Made by a program: the position numbers and the translations under genes. A DNA stretch of 64,000 nt, taken from the NCBI RefSeq assembly GCF_004011505.1, contig NZ_SAUN01000001.1, positions 8,149,501 to 8,213,500 of the forward strand, read 5' to 3'. The notes under the pieces are model-generated. The model was not told the origin of the DNA and searched no databases. It saw only the letters and a list, made by a program, of their open reading frames with translations. This DNA is from Nonomuraea polychroma. GTDB lineage: Bacteria > Actinomycetota > Actinomycetes > Streptosporangiales > Streptosporangiaceae. The first letter of the stretch is position 1, and every line of letters begins with the position of its first letter. This document shows positions 16,218-25,125 of the stretch, piece after piece.

Positions 16218-16721
16218 TCACGCACGCAGCACGCGTGGCCCATCCGGCAGCCGTCCCGCCAGCACGTCGGCGAGCAACTCGGGCAACCCTGGAGGCCGCA
16301 ACGCCTCCCCGTCGGCACCGGCCAGATCTTCCAGGGACCACCATCGCAGCTCAATGATCAGTTCCTGTTCGCCCGGATCCAAACGGGCACGGCTGACGTC
16401 ATCGGCACTGCCGCGATACCGGGCAAGGAAGTACCGATCTTGTTTGTGCACCGGCCGCCCGTTCCACGTCACCTGAACGTCCCGAATCCACAGGCACGGG
16501 CCCCACTCGACGTCCGTCAGCCCGGTCTCCTCCACCAGCTCCCGCCGCGCGGCGTCGAGGAAGTCCTCTCCTTCTTCGACACCTCCACCGGGCGGGATCC
16601 AGAACAGATCCCGTACGGGCGAGCCCGGCACCACGATGGCGCCGTCGTTCCGGTGCTGAATCAGAAGGACCCGCTCATCACGATCGAGCAGCACGATCCG
16701 GGCACCCCGTCGCGTTCGCAT
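16218..16721 (-). CDS. NUDIX hydrolase
   Basis: This 167-aa protein carries a complete Nudix box: GGGVEEGEDFLDAARRELVE followed by ETGL (residues ~46-69), matching Gx5Ex7REUxEExGU. It coordinates Mg2+ for cleavage of nucleoside diphosphates linked to another group. The flanking strands IVLLDRDERVLLIQHR and KQDRYFLARYR complete the fold. The start MRTRRGARIVLL was chosen over an ATG nine codons upstream because family members begin close to the first strand. It is divergent from the DinB gene. Substrate unknown. Confidence 0.9.
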   Translation of the reverse strand: MRTRRGARIVLLDRDERVLLIQHRNDGAIVVPGSPVRDLFWIPPGGGVEEGEDFLDAARRELVEETGLTDVEWGPCLWIRDVQVTWNGRPVHKQDRYFLARYRGSADDVSRARLDPGEQELIIELRWWSLEDLAGADGEALRPPGLPELLADVLAGRLPDGPRVLRA

Positions 16722-16756
16722 AAAGCCCAATCCCCCGAACTGACACAATGATCCGC

Positions 16757-17350
16757 ATGACCGTATCGGACCCCAAAGCCGACCTCCACCGCTATTTGCA
16801 GATCGCCCGCGATGCCCTGCTATGGAAGCTCGACGGCCTTTCCGAGTACGACGTCCGCCGCCCCATGACCCCGACGGGCACCAACCTCCTCGGCCTGATC
16901 AAGCACGTGGCCAGCGTCGAGTTCGGCTACTTCGGCGACGTCTTCGACCGCCCGTCCGGCGAGCCGCTCCCCTGGTTCGAGGAGGACGCGGAGCCCAACG
17001 CGGACATGTGGGCGACGGCCGACGAGTCCCGCGAGCAGATCATCGCGCTGTACCACCGGGCCTGGGCGCACGCGGACGCCACGATCAACGAGCTGCCCCT
17101 GGACGCCGTCGGTCGAGTCGCCTGGTGGCCGGCCGAGCGCCGCGAGGCCACCCTGCACCGGATCCTCATTCACGTGATCACCGAGACCAACCGCCATGCC
17201 GGCCACGCCGACATCGTCAGAGAGATGATCGACGGCGCCGCCGGACTACGCGCGGACAACGGCAACCTGCCGTCCAGGGATGAGACGTGGTGGGAGACGT
17301 ACCGGAACCGTCTGGAGCAGGCGGCGCGGAAGGCCGGCGAGACCAGGTAG
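16757..17350 (+). CDS. DinB family protein
   Basis: This 197-aa four-helix-bundle protein begins MTVSDPKADLHRYLQ; an ATG three codons upstream is also possible. Conserved DinB pieces are TNLLGLIKHVASVEFGYFGD (~33-52), with the first metal-ligand His, and HRILIHVITETNRHAGHADI (~138-157), with two more. The His-triad layout matches DinB/YfiT metalloenzymes related to mycothiol- or bacillithiol-dependent transferases, common in actinomycetes. Substrate unknown. Confidence 0.88.
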   Translation: MTVSDPKADLHRYLQIARDALLWKLDGLSEYDVRRPMTPTGTNLLGLIKHVASVEFGYFGDVFDRPSGEPLPWFEEDAEPNADMWATADESREQIIALYHRAWAHADATINELPLDAVGRVAWWPAERREATLHRILIHVITETNRHAGHADIVREMIDGAAGLRADNGNLPSRDETWWETYRNRLEQAARKAGETR

Positions 17351-17420
17351 ACCAATCGCTTGCTTGGGCACTATCCTGGCCCCGTCACCACCGCCTACCG
17401 GATCCGGACGTGAGGTCACC

Positions 17421-17942
17421 GTGGTCGAGCAGCAGCAGTCCAGCGGCGGGTTCAAGGCACGCGTCAGCACCGCGCTGCGCCCGTTCTTCCAGTGGCTCGC
17501 GGGCACGAGGGGCTTCGCCCTGGTCGCGCCCAAGATCGTGCCGCCCCTGGACCGCCTCGTCAACCGGCTGACCGGCGGCCGCGCCCTCATGGGCGACCAG
17601 ATGATCCCCCACCTGCTGCTCACCACGACCGGCAGCAAGTCGGGGCAGCCCCGCGAGACCCCGCTGGCCTGCTGGCCCGAGGACGGTGGCACGTTCCTCG
17701 TGGTGGGCAGCAACTTCGGCAGGGAGCACCATCCCGCCTGGAGCGGCAACCTCCTGAAGACCCCACAGGCCACGGTGCGTTTCCAGGGCCGTGTGATCCC
17801 CGTGACGGCCGCCCTGCTGACAGACGCCGAACGCGAGCAGGCCTGGCAGACCCTCATCCGCTTCTGGCCGCTCTACCAGGGCTACACCGACCGCTCCGGC
17901 CGCGAGCTACGCGTCTTCCGCCTCTCTCCGGACGCCCGCTAA
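17421..17942 (+). CDS. Nitroreductase/deazaflavin (F420)-dependent oxidoreductase
   Basis: This 173-aa protein of the Ddn-like split-barrel family (PF04075) starts at GTG 17421. Conserved segments are GDQMIPHLLLTTTGSKSGQP (~63-82), with the family Arg following in RETPLACWPE, FLVVGSNFGREHHPAWSGNL (~97-116), and a late ATVRFQGRVIPVTA strand. Members use F420H2 to reduce quinones, nitro compounds or other electrophiles. It is 71 bp downstream of the DinB gene and may be co-transcribed. Confidence 0.88.
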   Translation: MVEQQQSSGGFKARVSTALRPFFQWLAGTRGFALVAPKIVPPLDRLVNRLTGGRALMGDQMIPHLLLTTTGSKSGQPRETPLACWPEDGGTFLVVGSNFGREHHPAWSGNLLKTPQATVRFQGRVIPVTAALLTDAEREQAWQTLIRFWPLYQGYTDRSGRELRVFRLSPDAR

Positions 17943-18075
17943 GCATTACCGCGCCGTCGCCCACGCCCACCTGTCCGCGGCCGCCAATTTCGAGGTGTCG
18001 CAGGTCGTGGACCGGACGACCGGCGCGCACGGGGTCATCGCCAAGGAACACTTCACGGCCTGGCCGCCACCTTGA
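17943..18075 (+). pseudogene. Short NmrA/SDR-like C-terminal remnant
   Basis: Directly after the F420-enzyme stop, a + frame without a start reads HYRAVAHAHLSAAANFEVSQ and then VVDRTTGAHGVIAKEHFTAW before a stop at 18073. This resembles the end of NmrA-like NAD(P)-binding proteins (pattern TG-x-x-x-x-x-x-x-F-x-x-x-x-x-x-x-W). It has no N-terminal part and its end overlaps the 3' end of the convergent dehydrogenase, so it is a remnant at best. Confidence 0.35.
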
Positions 18076-19081
18076 TCGCTTGGCGTCGGTCCATGGCCCG
18101 GTAAGCGTCGGCGATGCCGGCCAAGGCCGCCTCCGCGGTGAAGACGGGCGATGGATCGAGCCGCCCGGCGAGCACGTCATCGATGAGCGCGTCGAGATAG
18201 ACCCGGACCGGCGCCACACCCGCACGCAGCGCGACGTTGGCCCGGAAGAACCGGTAGAGATCCACCCGGGTGACGCCGTTGGGCACCCCGACCGAGCCGA
18301 TCGTGCCGCCGGGACGCGCCACCGCCAGCGCGAGGTCGAGCGCCGACTGCCCGCCGACACACTCGGCCACCGAAACGGCGCCGCCGCCGGTGCGCTCGAC
18401 GATCAGCGGGGCGGTCTGCGGATCGTCGGCGTGGAGGGTGTCGGTGGCGCCGAAGCGCCGGGCCAACGGCGCACGCTCGGCATGCCGACCGACGGAGATG
18501 ATGCGTTCGGCCCCGGCCCGCCGCGCGGCCAGAACCGCGCACAAGCCCACCGCGCCATCGCCGATCACCACGACCGTCCCACCGCGCACGACCCCGGCAA
18601 GGACCGTGGCGTGGTGCCCGGTCGCCATGACGTCGGTCAACGGCAACAACCTCCGAGCCAGATCGTCATCGACGTCGGCCCTGACGGGGACCAGGGTCGC
18701 ATCGGCGAACGGCACCCGTACCGCCTCTGCCTGCCCCCCGTCGTCGGCTCCACCCCAGAACCCGCCGCGCCGGCAGGAAGTGGGCAGGCCGTCCCGGCAC
18801 GCCGGGCACCCGCCGTCCGCGAACGCGAACGGCGCCACCACGAGATCCCCCTTCCGCAGCCGTACGACCTCCGGCCCGATCTCCTCCACGGTCCCGATCC
18901 ACTCGTGCCCCATCCGATCGCCGGGCGCGAAGGATTCAAGCCCTCGGTACGGCCACAGATCGGACCCGCACACAGCCGCCAGCCGTACCCGCACCAGCAC
19001 GTCAGTGGGCTCGCGAAGCACCGGATCAGGCACCTCGACCAGCCGGATGTCACCCACGCCCTGCAGAACAGTCGCCTTCAT
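18053..19081 (-). CDS. Zinc-dependent medium-chain alcohol dehydrogenase
   Basis: This 342-aa MDR-superfamily enzyme begins MKATVLQGVGDIRLVEVPDP. The catalytic zinc ligands are in AAVCGSDLW (Cys ~38) and GDRMGHEWIGTVEEIG (His-Glu ~58-59). A structural-zinc region, FADGGCPACRDGLPTSC, supplies three visible Cys. The nucleotide-binding motif is VVVIGDGAVGLCAVLAARRA (~165-185). It probably oxidises or reduces alcohols/aldehydes with NAD(P). It is divergent from an AsnC-family regulator 92 bp away, its probable controller. Confidence 0.9.
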   Translation of the reverse strand: MKATVLQGVGDIRLVEVPDPVLREPTDVLVRVRLAAVCGSDLWPYRGLESFAPGDRMGHEWIGTVEEIGPEVVRLRKGDLVVAPFAFADGGCPACRDGLPTSCRRGGFWGGADDGGQAEAVRVPFADATLVPVRADVDDDLARRLLPLTDVMATGHHATVLAGVVRGGTVVVIGDGAVGLCAVLAARRAGAERIISVGRHAERAPLARRFGATDTLHADDPQTAPLIVERTGGGAVSVAECVGGQSALDLALAVARPGGTIGSVGVPNGVTRVDLYRFFRANVALRAGVAPVRVYLDALIDDVLAGRLDPSPVFTAEAALAGIADAYRAMDRRQAIKVAARP

Positions 19082-19173
19082 GACCAGGAACGCTATGCCC
19101 CGCAGCCACCTTCGGGACATGCCAAAGTGAAGGCGTACAGCGCCTTTGACCATCGATGTGGAGACTTTCAGCC

Positions 19174-19656
19174 GTGAACACCGACGAACCGCCGGTTGTC
19201 GACCCCATTGACATGAAAATCATCCGCGAGCTCACTCGCGACGCCCGGACCAGCCTCGCCGAACTGGGCCGGCGTGTGTCCCTGAGCCGATCGGCGGTCG
19301 CCGAGAGACTCCGCCGGCTCGAGGACAGCGGCGTGATCCAGGGCTACACCGCGCATCTCGATCTGGCCCGGCTCGGCCTCGGCCTCCAGGTCCGCGTCGC
19401 GTTGCGCCCCCGCTACCGTTCCACGAAGGACGCGAATCACCTACGCCAACGCCTGCTGACCACAGCGTGCGTCTTGTCCTGTGTCCATGTGACCGGCCAG
19501 AACTGCTACGAGCTCACGATCGCCGTACGCGACGCCCGCCATCTCGAAACGGTGCTGGAGGAGCTCGGCACGCTCGGCGAGACCACGTCCTCTGTCGTGC
19601 TCTCCGAACTCGTCAACCCGCGCGACGTCGACGTCACCACCTGGGTCACACAGTGA
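19174..19656 (+). CDS. Lrp/AsnC-family transcriptional regulator
   Basis: This 160-aa protein starts at GTG (VNTDEPPVVD). The helix-turn-helix is SLAELGRRVSLSRSAVAERL (~28-47), then VIQGYTAHLDLARLGLGLQV and a RAM domain containing SCVHVTGQNCYELTIAVRDA (~100-119). The partner helix is HLETVLEELGTLGETTSSVV. It is divergent from the alcohol dehydrogenase and probably regulates it. The upstream ATG at 19156 is less likely because the six extra residues lie outside the family. Confidence 0.9.
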   Translation: MNTDEPPVVDPIDMKIIRELTRDARTSLAELGRRVSLSRSAVAERLRRLEDSGVIQGYTAHLDLARLGLGLQVRVALRPRYRSTKDANHLRQRLLTTACVLSCVHVTGQNCYELTIAVRDARHLETVLEELGTLGETTSSVVLSELVNPRDVDVTTWVTQ

Positions 19657-19671
19657 CGTGAGCGTTCATGG

Positions 19672-20688
19672 TCACTGTTCTGCAGCCCGCTTGAGTTCGC
19701 CGACCGGATACGGCGTGTGCTTGGTCTCGGTGATGAGGCGTTGGTGGAAGTCGTTCATGACGAGAGCCGTCCTGGCGTGCCGGTCGATGATCGCGGCCAG
19801 TGCGGACGGGACGTGCGCGGGCCGCGTGTCGCCCGCGATCCAGTCGCGGAGGAACGCCTGGTCGTGAGCGCCACCAGGGAGGTGGTAACGCAGAAGATGA
19901 GCCGCGGTGTAGTGCTGATCGTAGGCAAGGTGATCAGACAGGAACGTGGCCTCGCCTGCCGAGAGGTCGAATCGAGAAGAGAGCGCGAGCCCGAAGTCCG
20001 CGAAATAGATGCGGTGGCCGTCGGTCAGGACATTGTGGAAATGAGCATCGAAGTGGACGAGCCCGTTGGCGCTCATGAAGGCGGTCCCGCGGGCCAGAGC
20101 CCGCTCTGCCCATGCGTACGTGTCGCCGTCCTGATGGTCGCGCAGCCATGCGGCCAGCGTCTGCGGGATGTGCTCGAGGAAGAGCACCAAGCTGAGCGAG
20201 GACCGGCCGATGGCCTCAAGCCGCTCGCGCACGGCCGGGGAGCCTTCCCAGTGCTCGACCGCCCCCTCCACGCCCCCGAACTCGTCGGCGAAGCCCACCG
20301 GAGGGGAATCGGGCACGACCCGCCAGTGGTACATCAGCGGGAAGCCGTCGTAGATGTCACCGAGGACCCAGTTGGTGGTCATGGTGTGGGTCGCCAGCTC
20401 CCGCCAGGCCCCGAACCCGGCCGAGCCGATGCCGTACTGGTAGAAGGTGGGCAGGTCGAAGAGGTTGGCCGTCGAGCGGAGATGTTCCGGCCGGGTTTCA
20501 AGGTCCGTCAGCGGCACCCGCTTGACGAAGACCTGCCTGCCGTCGACCTCCAGCTCCGCCGATCTGCCGCCGATGCCGGCGCCGTGCGGCGTGGCCGCGT
20601 TCACGAGGTCGATGATCTGGCGGTCGCTGAGCAGCGCCAGTCGGGTGGAAACGGCCTGGTAAGCGGCCAGGCGTAGCGCGTGCGACAT
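19672..20688 (-). CDS. Protein-kinase-like fold protein
   Basis: This 338-aa protein has kinase-fold landmarks. The small-lobe Lys is in VDGRQVFVKRVPLTD (~57), the catalytic loop is GLVHFDAHFHNVLTDG (~213-228, an H-x-D-x-H-x-x-N loop), and IYFADFGLAL (~231) supplies the metal-binding Asp. These are the landmarks of aminoglycoside/choline-kinase or small protein-kinase-like phosphotransferases. The substrate is unknown. Its ATG follows the methyltransferase stop directly (TGA then ATG), so the two genes are co-translated. Confidence 0.8.
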   Translation of the reverse strand: MSHALRLAAYQAVSTRLALLSDRQIIDLVNAATPHGAGIGGRSAELEVDGRQVFVKRVPLTDLETRPEHLRSTANLFDLPTFYQYGIGSAGFGAWRELATHTMTTNWVLGDIYDGFPLMYHWRVVPDSPPVGFADEFGGVEGAVEHWEGSPAVRERLEAIGRSSLSLVLFLEHIPQTLAAWLRDHQDGDTYAWAERALARGTAFMSANGLVHFDAHFHNVLTDGHRIYFADFGLALSSRFDLSAGEATFLSDHLAYDQHYTAAHLLRYHLPGGAHDQAFLRDWIAGDTRPAHVPSALAAIIDRHARTALVMNDFHQRLITETKHTPYPVGELKRAAEQ

Positions 20689-21384
20689 TCACGGCTCCCG
20701 GCGGCGGGCTATGAACACGTACTCGCGGCTTTCCTCGGTGAACGGCTCGCGCGCGAAGCCGCCATAGAGCGCCTCCAGCTCAAGACCGGCGACGTCGATC
20801 AGCCCGAGCCACTCGTTCTTCGTCCCCCACCAGAAGGAACTCGTCGCGCCGTCGTCGAGGACGATGTCGATACGGTTGTCGCCCACGGCATGACGGATCG
20901 TGTGCGGTACGGGTTCGTCCTGGTGCTCACCGTCGAGCCGCGCGGCAATGCGATGGTCGAAGGCGATGGCGTTCCAGGCGAAGCGTCCCCGCGGCCGGAG
21001 GGCCGCGGCGACACGTTCGAAGGTGCGGCGGCGGTCGGCCCAGGTCGGCAGGTGCTGCAGCGATCGGAACGGGCAGTAGATCAGCGCCGCCGGCTCGTCC
21101 ACCGCGAAGTCACGCATGTCGGCCGCACGCAGGTCGAGCTCCACTCCTGCTTCGGCCGCCCGGGTACGGGCTTGGGCGAGCATCGCCGGCGACACGTCGA
21201 TGCCGATGACCCGCCGGCCGGTTGCCCGCGCGACCGGGATCGCGACCCGCCCGTTGCCGACCGCGAGCTCGACCAGCGGCCCGTCCGTCTCGCGTGCGAG
21301 ATCGACATAGAACGCGACGTCGGCCGTCATGTGCGCCGACCATTCCTCATATCGGTTCGCGAACGCCTCGTCCCACGTGGTCAT
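20689..21384 (-). CDS. Class I SAM-dependent methyltransferase
   Basis: This 231-aa methyltransferase carries motif I PLVELAVGNGRVAIPVARA (~36-54), the acidic loop VIGIDVSPAMLAQARTRA (~58-75), LRAADMRDFAV (~82), and motif IV ALIYCPFRSLQHLPTW. The RPRGRFAWNAIAF strand follows. It matches small-molecule methyltransferases of the methyltransferase-25 type. It is first in a two-gene unit with the kinase-like gene (TGA-ATG, no gap). A GTG directly before the ATG is an alternative start. Confidence 0.85.
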   Translation of the reverse strand: MTTWDEAFANRYEEWSAHMTADVAFYVDLARETDGPLVELAVGNGRVAIPVARATGRRVIGIDVSPAMLAQARTRAAEAGVELDLRAADMRDFAVDEPAALIYCPFRSLQHLPTWADRRRTFERVAAALRPRGRFAWNAIAFDHRIAARLDGEHQDEPVPHTIRHAVGDNRIDIVLDDGATSSFWWGTKNEWLGLIDVAGLELEALYGGFAREPFTEESREYVFIARRREP

Positions 21385-21387
21385 CAC

Positions 21388-21841
21388 CGGATCATGCTGC
21401 CATTTCCGGCGACGAGCCGCAGGTCAATTCCGGCTGGACGAAGATCAACACTTGACGGCCGCACTTACGCGGCCATCTTCCTCCTCAGCCCGAGGCTCAC
21501 GGCGCCGGCGGAGGGCGTACGAGATGCCGATGCCGGTCTGCTCTTCGCCACGGTGCTCATGGCGTCGGCGATCGCCTTCCAGGCCGGGTTGTCGGTGGCG
21601 AAACCGTGGAAACGTACCCCCTGGGGAAAGCGCGGCTCGACGTTCCCGCACCGCCGCGGTGCGTCATCTGCCTCACGATGCTGACGCCGGTCCTGGACCT
21701 GCTGCTCGCCGAAGTCGGCTTCGGGCACGCCGCGCCCCTGTTCGCCGCGCTCACCGCGATCGGCTACCCGATCTGGCGGCGGGTCAGGCCCGGTTCCGGC
21801 CAGAATCCGTCGACCTCCGCAACGGGAAGGACGTGAACGGA
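21388..21841 (+). other. Gene-poor 450-bp stretch with a possible membrane-protein remnant
   Basis: No complete gene is visible. Hydrophobic stretches occur in two different + frames, TDAGLLFATVLMASAIAF-like sequence near 21530-21600 and VLDLLLAEVGFGHAAPLFAA near 21690-21750. They look like a decayed small integral-membrane protein broken by a frameshift around 21600, but no family could be named. Confidence 0.35.
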
Positions 21842-22795
21842 ATGATCGTTCCATCGGGTATGGAGATGCCGCGTGCCACCGGCGGCCGGAGGCTCGCGTG
21901 GGACGCCTTGCCCTCCGAAGTGATGGCAGGTGTCGAGCGGCTGCTCGGCGCCAAGGTGATCGCCACGATCGACCAGCCGGGCGGCTTCTCGGAAGGGTTG
22001 GCCGCCCGCGTGCGACTGGCGGACGGCAGAGGCGCCTTCGTCAAGGCCGCGCAGTCGGCGCGGGCACCCGCGGTGGCAGGGTTTCACCGCCGGGAAGCGG
22101 CGATCTCAGCGCGGCTTCCCCCGCAGGCCCCGGTGCCGCGCCTGCTCGGCACGTACGACGACGGCGACTGGATCGCCCTGGCGTTCGAGGAGATCGCCGG
22201 TCGTCTTCCCGCCCAGCCATGGCGCGGCGAGGAACTGCGGCGGGTCCTGGAGACGGTCGGCGAGTTGGCGTCGCTGCTCACGCCGTCCCCTATCGATGAG
22301 GAGGTCCTGAACCGGCCGCGGCTGGGTGGATGGCCGGCCTTGACCCCTCGCCACGAGCGCGACGCTTTGGCGGCGCTGGCGCCGTGGGCGGCGGACCATC
22401 TCGATGACCTGATCGCGGTGGAGGCGGCGGCGATGTCACCGTTCGCCGGGCACACCCTGCTTCACGGGGACCTGTATCCGTTCAACATCGTGATGAACGC
22501 GGACCGTGTGGTCGTGGTCGATTGGCCGCATGCGTGGGTGGGAGCGCCCTACTGCGACGTCGTCACGGTGTTGTCGAGCGCGCGCCTGAGCGGTGTGGAT
22601 CCGCAGCCGCTCGCCGACGCTCATCCGCTCACCCGTCATCTCGCTCAGGGGCAGATCGACGAGCTGTTGGTGCTGCACGCCGGGTTCTTGTTCCGTACCG
22701 CCGTCACGGCAGGGCCAGGGGCGGATCGTCATCTGCTGAACATGATGATCGCCCTCGCCGGGGCCTCGCTGCGTTGGCTGCAGGAGCGGTGGTGA
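21842..22795 (+). CDS. Aminoglycoside phosphotransferase-family protein
   Basis: This 317-aa APH-fold protein has its ATP-site Lys in GRGAFVKAAQS (~66) and the catalytic loop FAGHTLLHGDLYPFNIVMN (~200-218), with Asp and Asn positioned as in APH enzymes. The metal-binding segment VVVVDWPHAWVGAPYCDVVT (~222-241) follows. Such proteins phosphorylate aminoglycosides or, more often in this group, unknown metabolites. A GGGAAGG lies 11 bp before the ATG; an in-frame GTG at 21833 is too close to it. The C-terminus lacks aminoglycoside-pocket signatures, so drug resistance should not be assumed. Confidence 0.85.
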   Translation: MIVPSGMEMPRATGGRRLAWDALPSEVMAGVERLLGAKVIATIDQPGGFSEGLAARVRLADGRGAFVKAAQSARAPAVAGFHRREAAISARLPPQAPVPRLLGTYDDGDWIALAFEEIAGRLPAQPWRGEELRRVLETVGELASLLTPSPIDEEVLNRPRLGGWPALTPRHERDALAALAPWAADHLDDLIAVEAAAMSPFAGHTLLHGDLYPFNIVMNADRVVVVDWPHAWVGAPYCDVVTVLSSARLSGVDPQPLADAHPLTRHLAQGQIDELLVLHAGFLFRTAVTAGPGADRHLLNMMIALAGASLRWLQERW

Positions 22796-22822
22796 GCGCG
22801 AGCCGGCGCGAAAGCCCCGGAC

Positions 22823-23323
22823 TCAGGCGGCAACCGCCAGAGCGTCCAGCATCTCGACCTCGGCGTCGGCGAATGCCGGCAGCTCGAACCAGATGGCCTT
22901 CCCGCCCTGCGCGGTGGGAACCGCACCCCAGCGATTGGAGAGCATGTCGACCAGGAACAACCCGCGCCCGCTCTCCGCGTCCTCGTCAACGGTACGCATG
23001 CACGGCAGCTCCGGATCCTCGTCCTCCACCACGCACCGCAGCAGCCCGTCATCAGCGGAGAAGCTGAGTCCGACCTGCCCGCGCGCATGATCGAGCGCGT
23101 TGCCGACCAGCTCGCTCACCAGCAGTTCGGCGACCTCCACCTGGTCGTCGAAGCCCCACTCGACCAGCGTCTCCCGAGCCAGCCGGCGCGCCCTGCGCAC
23201 CGAGCGGAGGTCGGTCGAGAGCCACCACGAGACCTTCCGGCCATCGAAGGACACGCCCTCGGCGGAGGCGCCCTCGCGGCGGACATCGTCGGCCGGCTGA
23301 GTGCTGAGCTGATGCTGGTACAT
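22823..23323 (-). CDS. HATPase_c ATP-binding protein (anti-sigma/RsbW-like)
   Basis: This 166-aa protein has the GHKL kinase fold found in hundreds of Streptomyces-type regulatory proteins. The N-box is EVAELLVSELVGNALDHA (~71-88), the G1-like segment is CVVEDEDPELPC, and ESGRGLFLVDMLSNRWGAVP (~115-134) is the G2 box. It has no sensor or sigma partner next door. It probably acts as a serine kinase on an anti-anti-sigma protein elsewhere. The start MYQHQLSTQPADD was chosen; a further ATG 24 codons upstream is open in frame and cannot be excluded. Confidence 0.85.
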   Translation of the reverse strand: MYQHQLSTQPADDVRREGASAEGVSFDGRKVSWWLSTDLRSVRRARRLARETLVEWGFDDQVEVAELLVSELVGNALDHARGQVGLSFSADDGLLRCVVEDEDPELPCMRTVDEDAESGRGLFLVDMLSNRWGAVPTAQGGKAIWFELPAFADAEVEMLDALAVAA

Positions 23324-23500
23324 GGGTGTTCTTAAGGCCCTCGCTTCGAGTGAGGCTGATCCCTCACTCTCAAGAGTGCCTCGGTGAGCTGCCACGACGA
23401 GACGTGAGAACTCCCCATATAGGTACCTATTTCGGGGACCTACGTACGTAGGCCCGGCGTGACCGAACCCAAGAACGCCGGCGGAGGATGCTGCTGCTGC

Positions 23501-24130
23501 TCAGTCGTAGGGGTCGTAGTCTCGGCGCTCGTACCCGCGCTGCTCGTGCTCACGGGGCCGCTCGTATCCGCGCTGCTCATATCCCCGGGCCTCGTACCCA
23601 CGGGGCTCGTATCCGCGGACGTCATGTCCGCGGGGCTGCTCGTACGGGTACGGCTGCGGATCCGGTATCTCCTCAAGAGCCGTGCGCCCGATCGACGCCA
23701 GGAGCGAGACGATGGCGATGCCGATGATGAGATTGATGGCTGCCGTGGCGATCTGATCGATGAGATCGGCATCGTACATGAACGGCAGGATCGTGATCAG
23801 GACGGTGAAGAGCCCGGCGATCCAGCCGAAGAACTTGGTCGGCTCCGGCGTCGACAGCATGAGGATGTAGAGCAGCAGCGTGGCGACGAGCGCGGCAGCG
23901 GCGGCCGAGATCGCATATCCCGTGGTCGCCGCGCTGCCGTACGCGGAAGCCCCATCGGGGGTGAGGACGCGGATGCCCAGAAGCCTCTTGCTGATCATGA
24001 CCCCGACCACCACGATCAGGGCGGCCACCACGGCAGCGGCCACGCCGCCGCCCCACACCCGCGCCGGATTTACCGACGGCCTGGCCGATCGTGGACGGTG
24101 ATCATAGCGATCATGGGAGGGATAGGACAT
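23501..24130 (-). CDS. DUF6069-type membrane protein with RGYE-repeat tail
   Basis: This 209-aa protein has four predicted membrane helices: AAAVVAALIVVVGVMI (~30), GYAISAAAAALVATLLLYIL (~72), FFGWIAGLFTVLITILPF (~105) and AAINLIIGIAIVSLLASI (~130). The length and the RVLTPDGASAYG loop fit the DUF6069 family of actinobacterial membrane proteins of unknown function. The cytoplasmic tail (from ~160) is a low-complexity Arg/Gly/Tyr/Glu stretch built from repeated RGYE units, encoded by a 15-bp tandem repeat. The start MSYPSHDRYDH was taken because the N-terminus is then a short charged segment before helix 1. Confidence 0.8.
   Translation of the reverse strand: MSYPSHDRYDHRPRSARPSVNPARVWGGGVAAAVVAALIVVVGVMISKRLLGIRVLTPDGASAYGSAATTGYAISAAAAALVATLLLYILMLSTPEPTKFFGWIAGLFTVLITILPFMYDADLIDQIATAAINLIIGIAIVSLLASIGRTALEEIPDPQPYPYEQPRGHDVRGYEPRGYEARGYEQRGYERPREHEQRGYERRDYDPYD
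23559..23618 (-). repeat. 15-bp tandem repeat encoding RGYE units
   Basis: Four adjacent 15-bp units, consensus CCGCTCGTATCCGCG on the + strand, each coding for RGYE plus one variable residue in the tail of the DUF6069 protein. The units differ mostly at synonymous or fifth-residue positions. Confidence 0.85.
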
Positions 24131-24393
24131 GCGAATCACCTCTGTCGCGAATGCTGGTCAGGCACTCCGAGAACCTTACACGCGCAGTCAAGAGGCAGGG
24201 AGGGCCGTTGTGCGCACCCACAGCCGCCGAGGCCGCCCCCACTGCTGGCCGGTCGTTTCGCCGACGGCCCACCCCACCACCCGATCCTCGTCGACGGCTG
24301 AACGAACTGGGCTCAACACCGAGGATGGCTTCGACCTGCGTGGACGGTCCAGGCCGAAGCCACAGCAGCGCGCGCCTTGCGTGAAGGACCGGC

Positions 24394-24904
24394 TCAAACA
24401 CCATCAAGCGGCATAACGCGGAGGGCGTTGGCGGTGAAGTCGTCGAGGGGATAGAACAGCTCGATCGCCAGCTCCGACAGCGTCACGTCGGCCGGAGCGC
24501 CGACGGTGGCCATGGTGCTGAACATCGCCAGCTCGCCGGACGGTGTACGGATTCTCAACGGCACCTGGATCGGGCTCGGCTGGTGTCGCGACGAGTGGTC
24601 GTGCACGTCGCCGGGGGCGGGGTAGCGGGACACTTCCTCGTGGAGCGCCTGGAGCTCGGCGTCCCCGGTGGCGTTGACCTGCCGGGACAGCCGTTCGAGG
24701 AAGAGCTCCCGTACCTCTCCCAGATTGGCCAGCCGCCCGGCCAGCCCGTCGGGGTGCAGCGCGAGCCGGAACACGTTCGGCTGCGGCTCCAGCAGGTGCG
24801 GCGGGGATGCCGTCCATGAGGATCCCCATGGCGCGGTTGCCCAGCAGCACGTTCCAGAGGCGGTCGACCACCACCGCCGGGTACGGCTCATGCGCCGTCA
24901 GCAT
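24394..24904 (-). pseudogene. MmyB-like helix-turn-helix regulator remnant, frameshifted
   Basis: Two frames together give the C-terminal ligand-binding domain of MmyB-type XRE regulators: MLTAHEPYPAVVVDRLWNVL to MGILMDGIP in one frame, then PHLLEPQPNVFRLALHPDGL to the end (LFYPLDDFTANALRVMPLDG) in the next. The switch is a single extra G near 24808. The N-terminal XRE DNA-binding domain is missing upstream; only ALET precedes the first Met in frame. Homologues run about 270-290 aa; this retains about 170. It is therefore truncated and frameshifted. The ~260 bp between it and the DUF6069 gene hold nothing clear. Confidence 0.75.
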
Positions 24905-25125
24905 GGTCTCAAGCGCCCACGCCGCGAGACCTTAACCTTTCAACCTCCGTAGCGGAGCAGGCGGGCCAATGGTGTCCTTCGCGTCGGCGGGTGTCCGGAG
25001 GCATCATGCCCTACGGCACCGACAGAACACCGTCCACGCAGGCGGCACCAGCCCATCAACAAGCGTTTCAAAGCTTCACTTGTGGTCGCCTCCTTGAGTG
25101 CCGCTCTTTGAGTCCGGGCTTGGGT

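Noticed and set aside
21842-22795. Aminoglycoside-resistance gene
   Set aside because: The fold is APH-like, but such proteins are numerous in actinomycetes with other substrates; no drug-specific signature seen.
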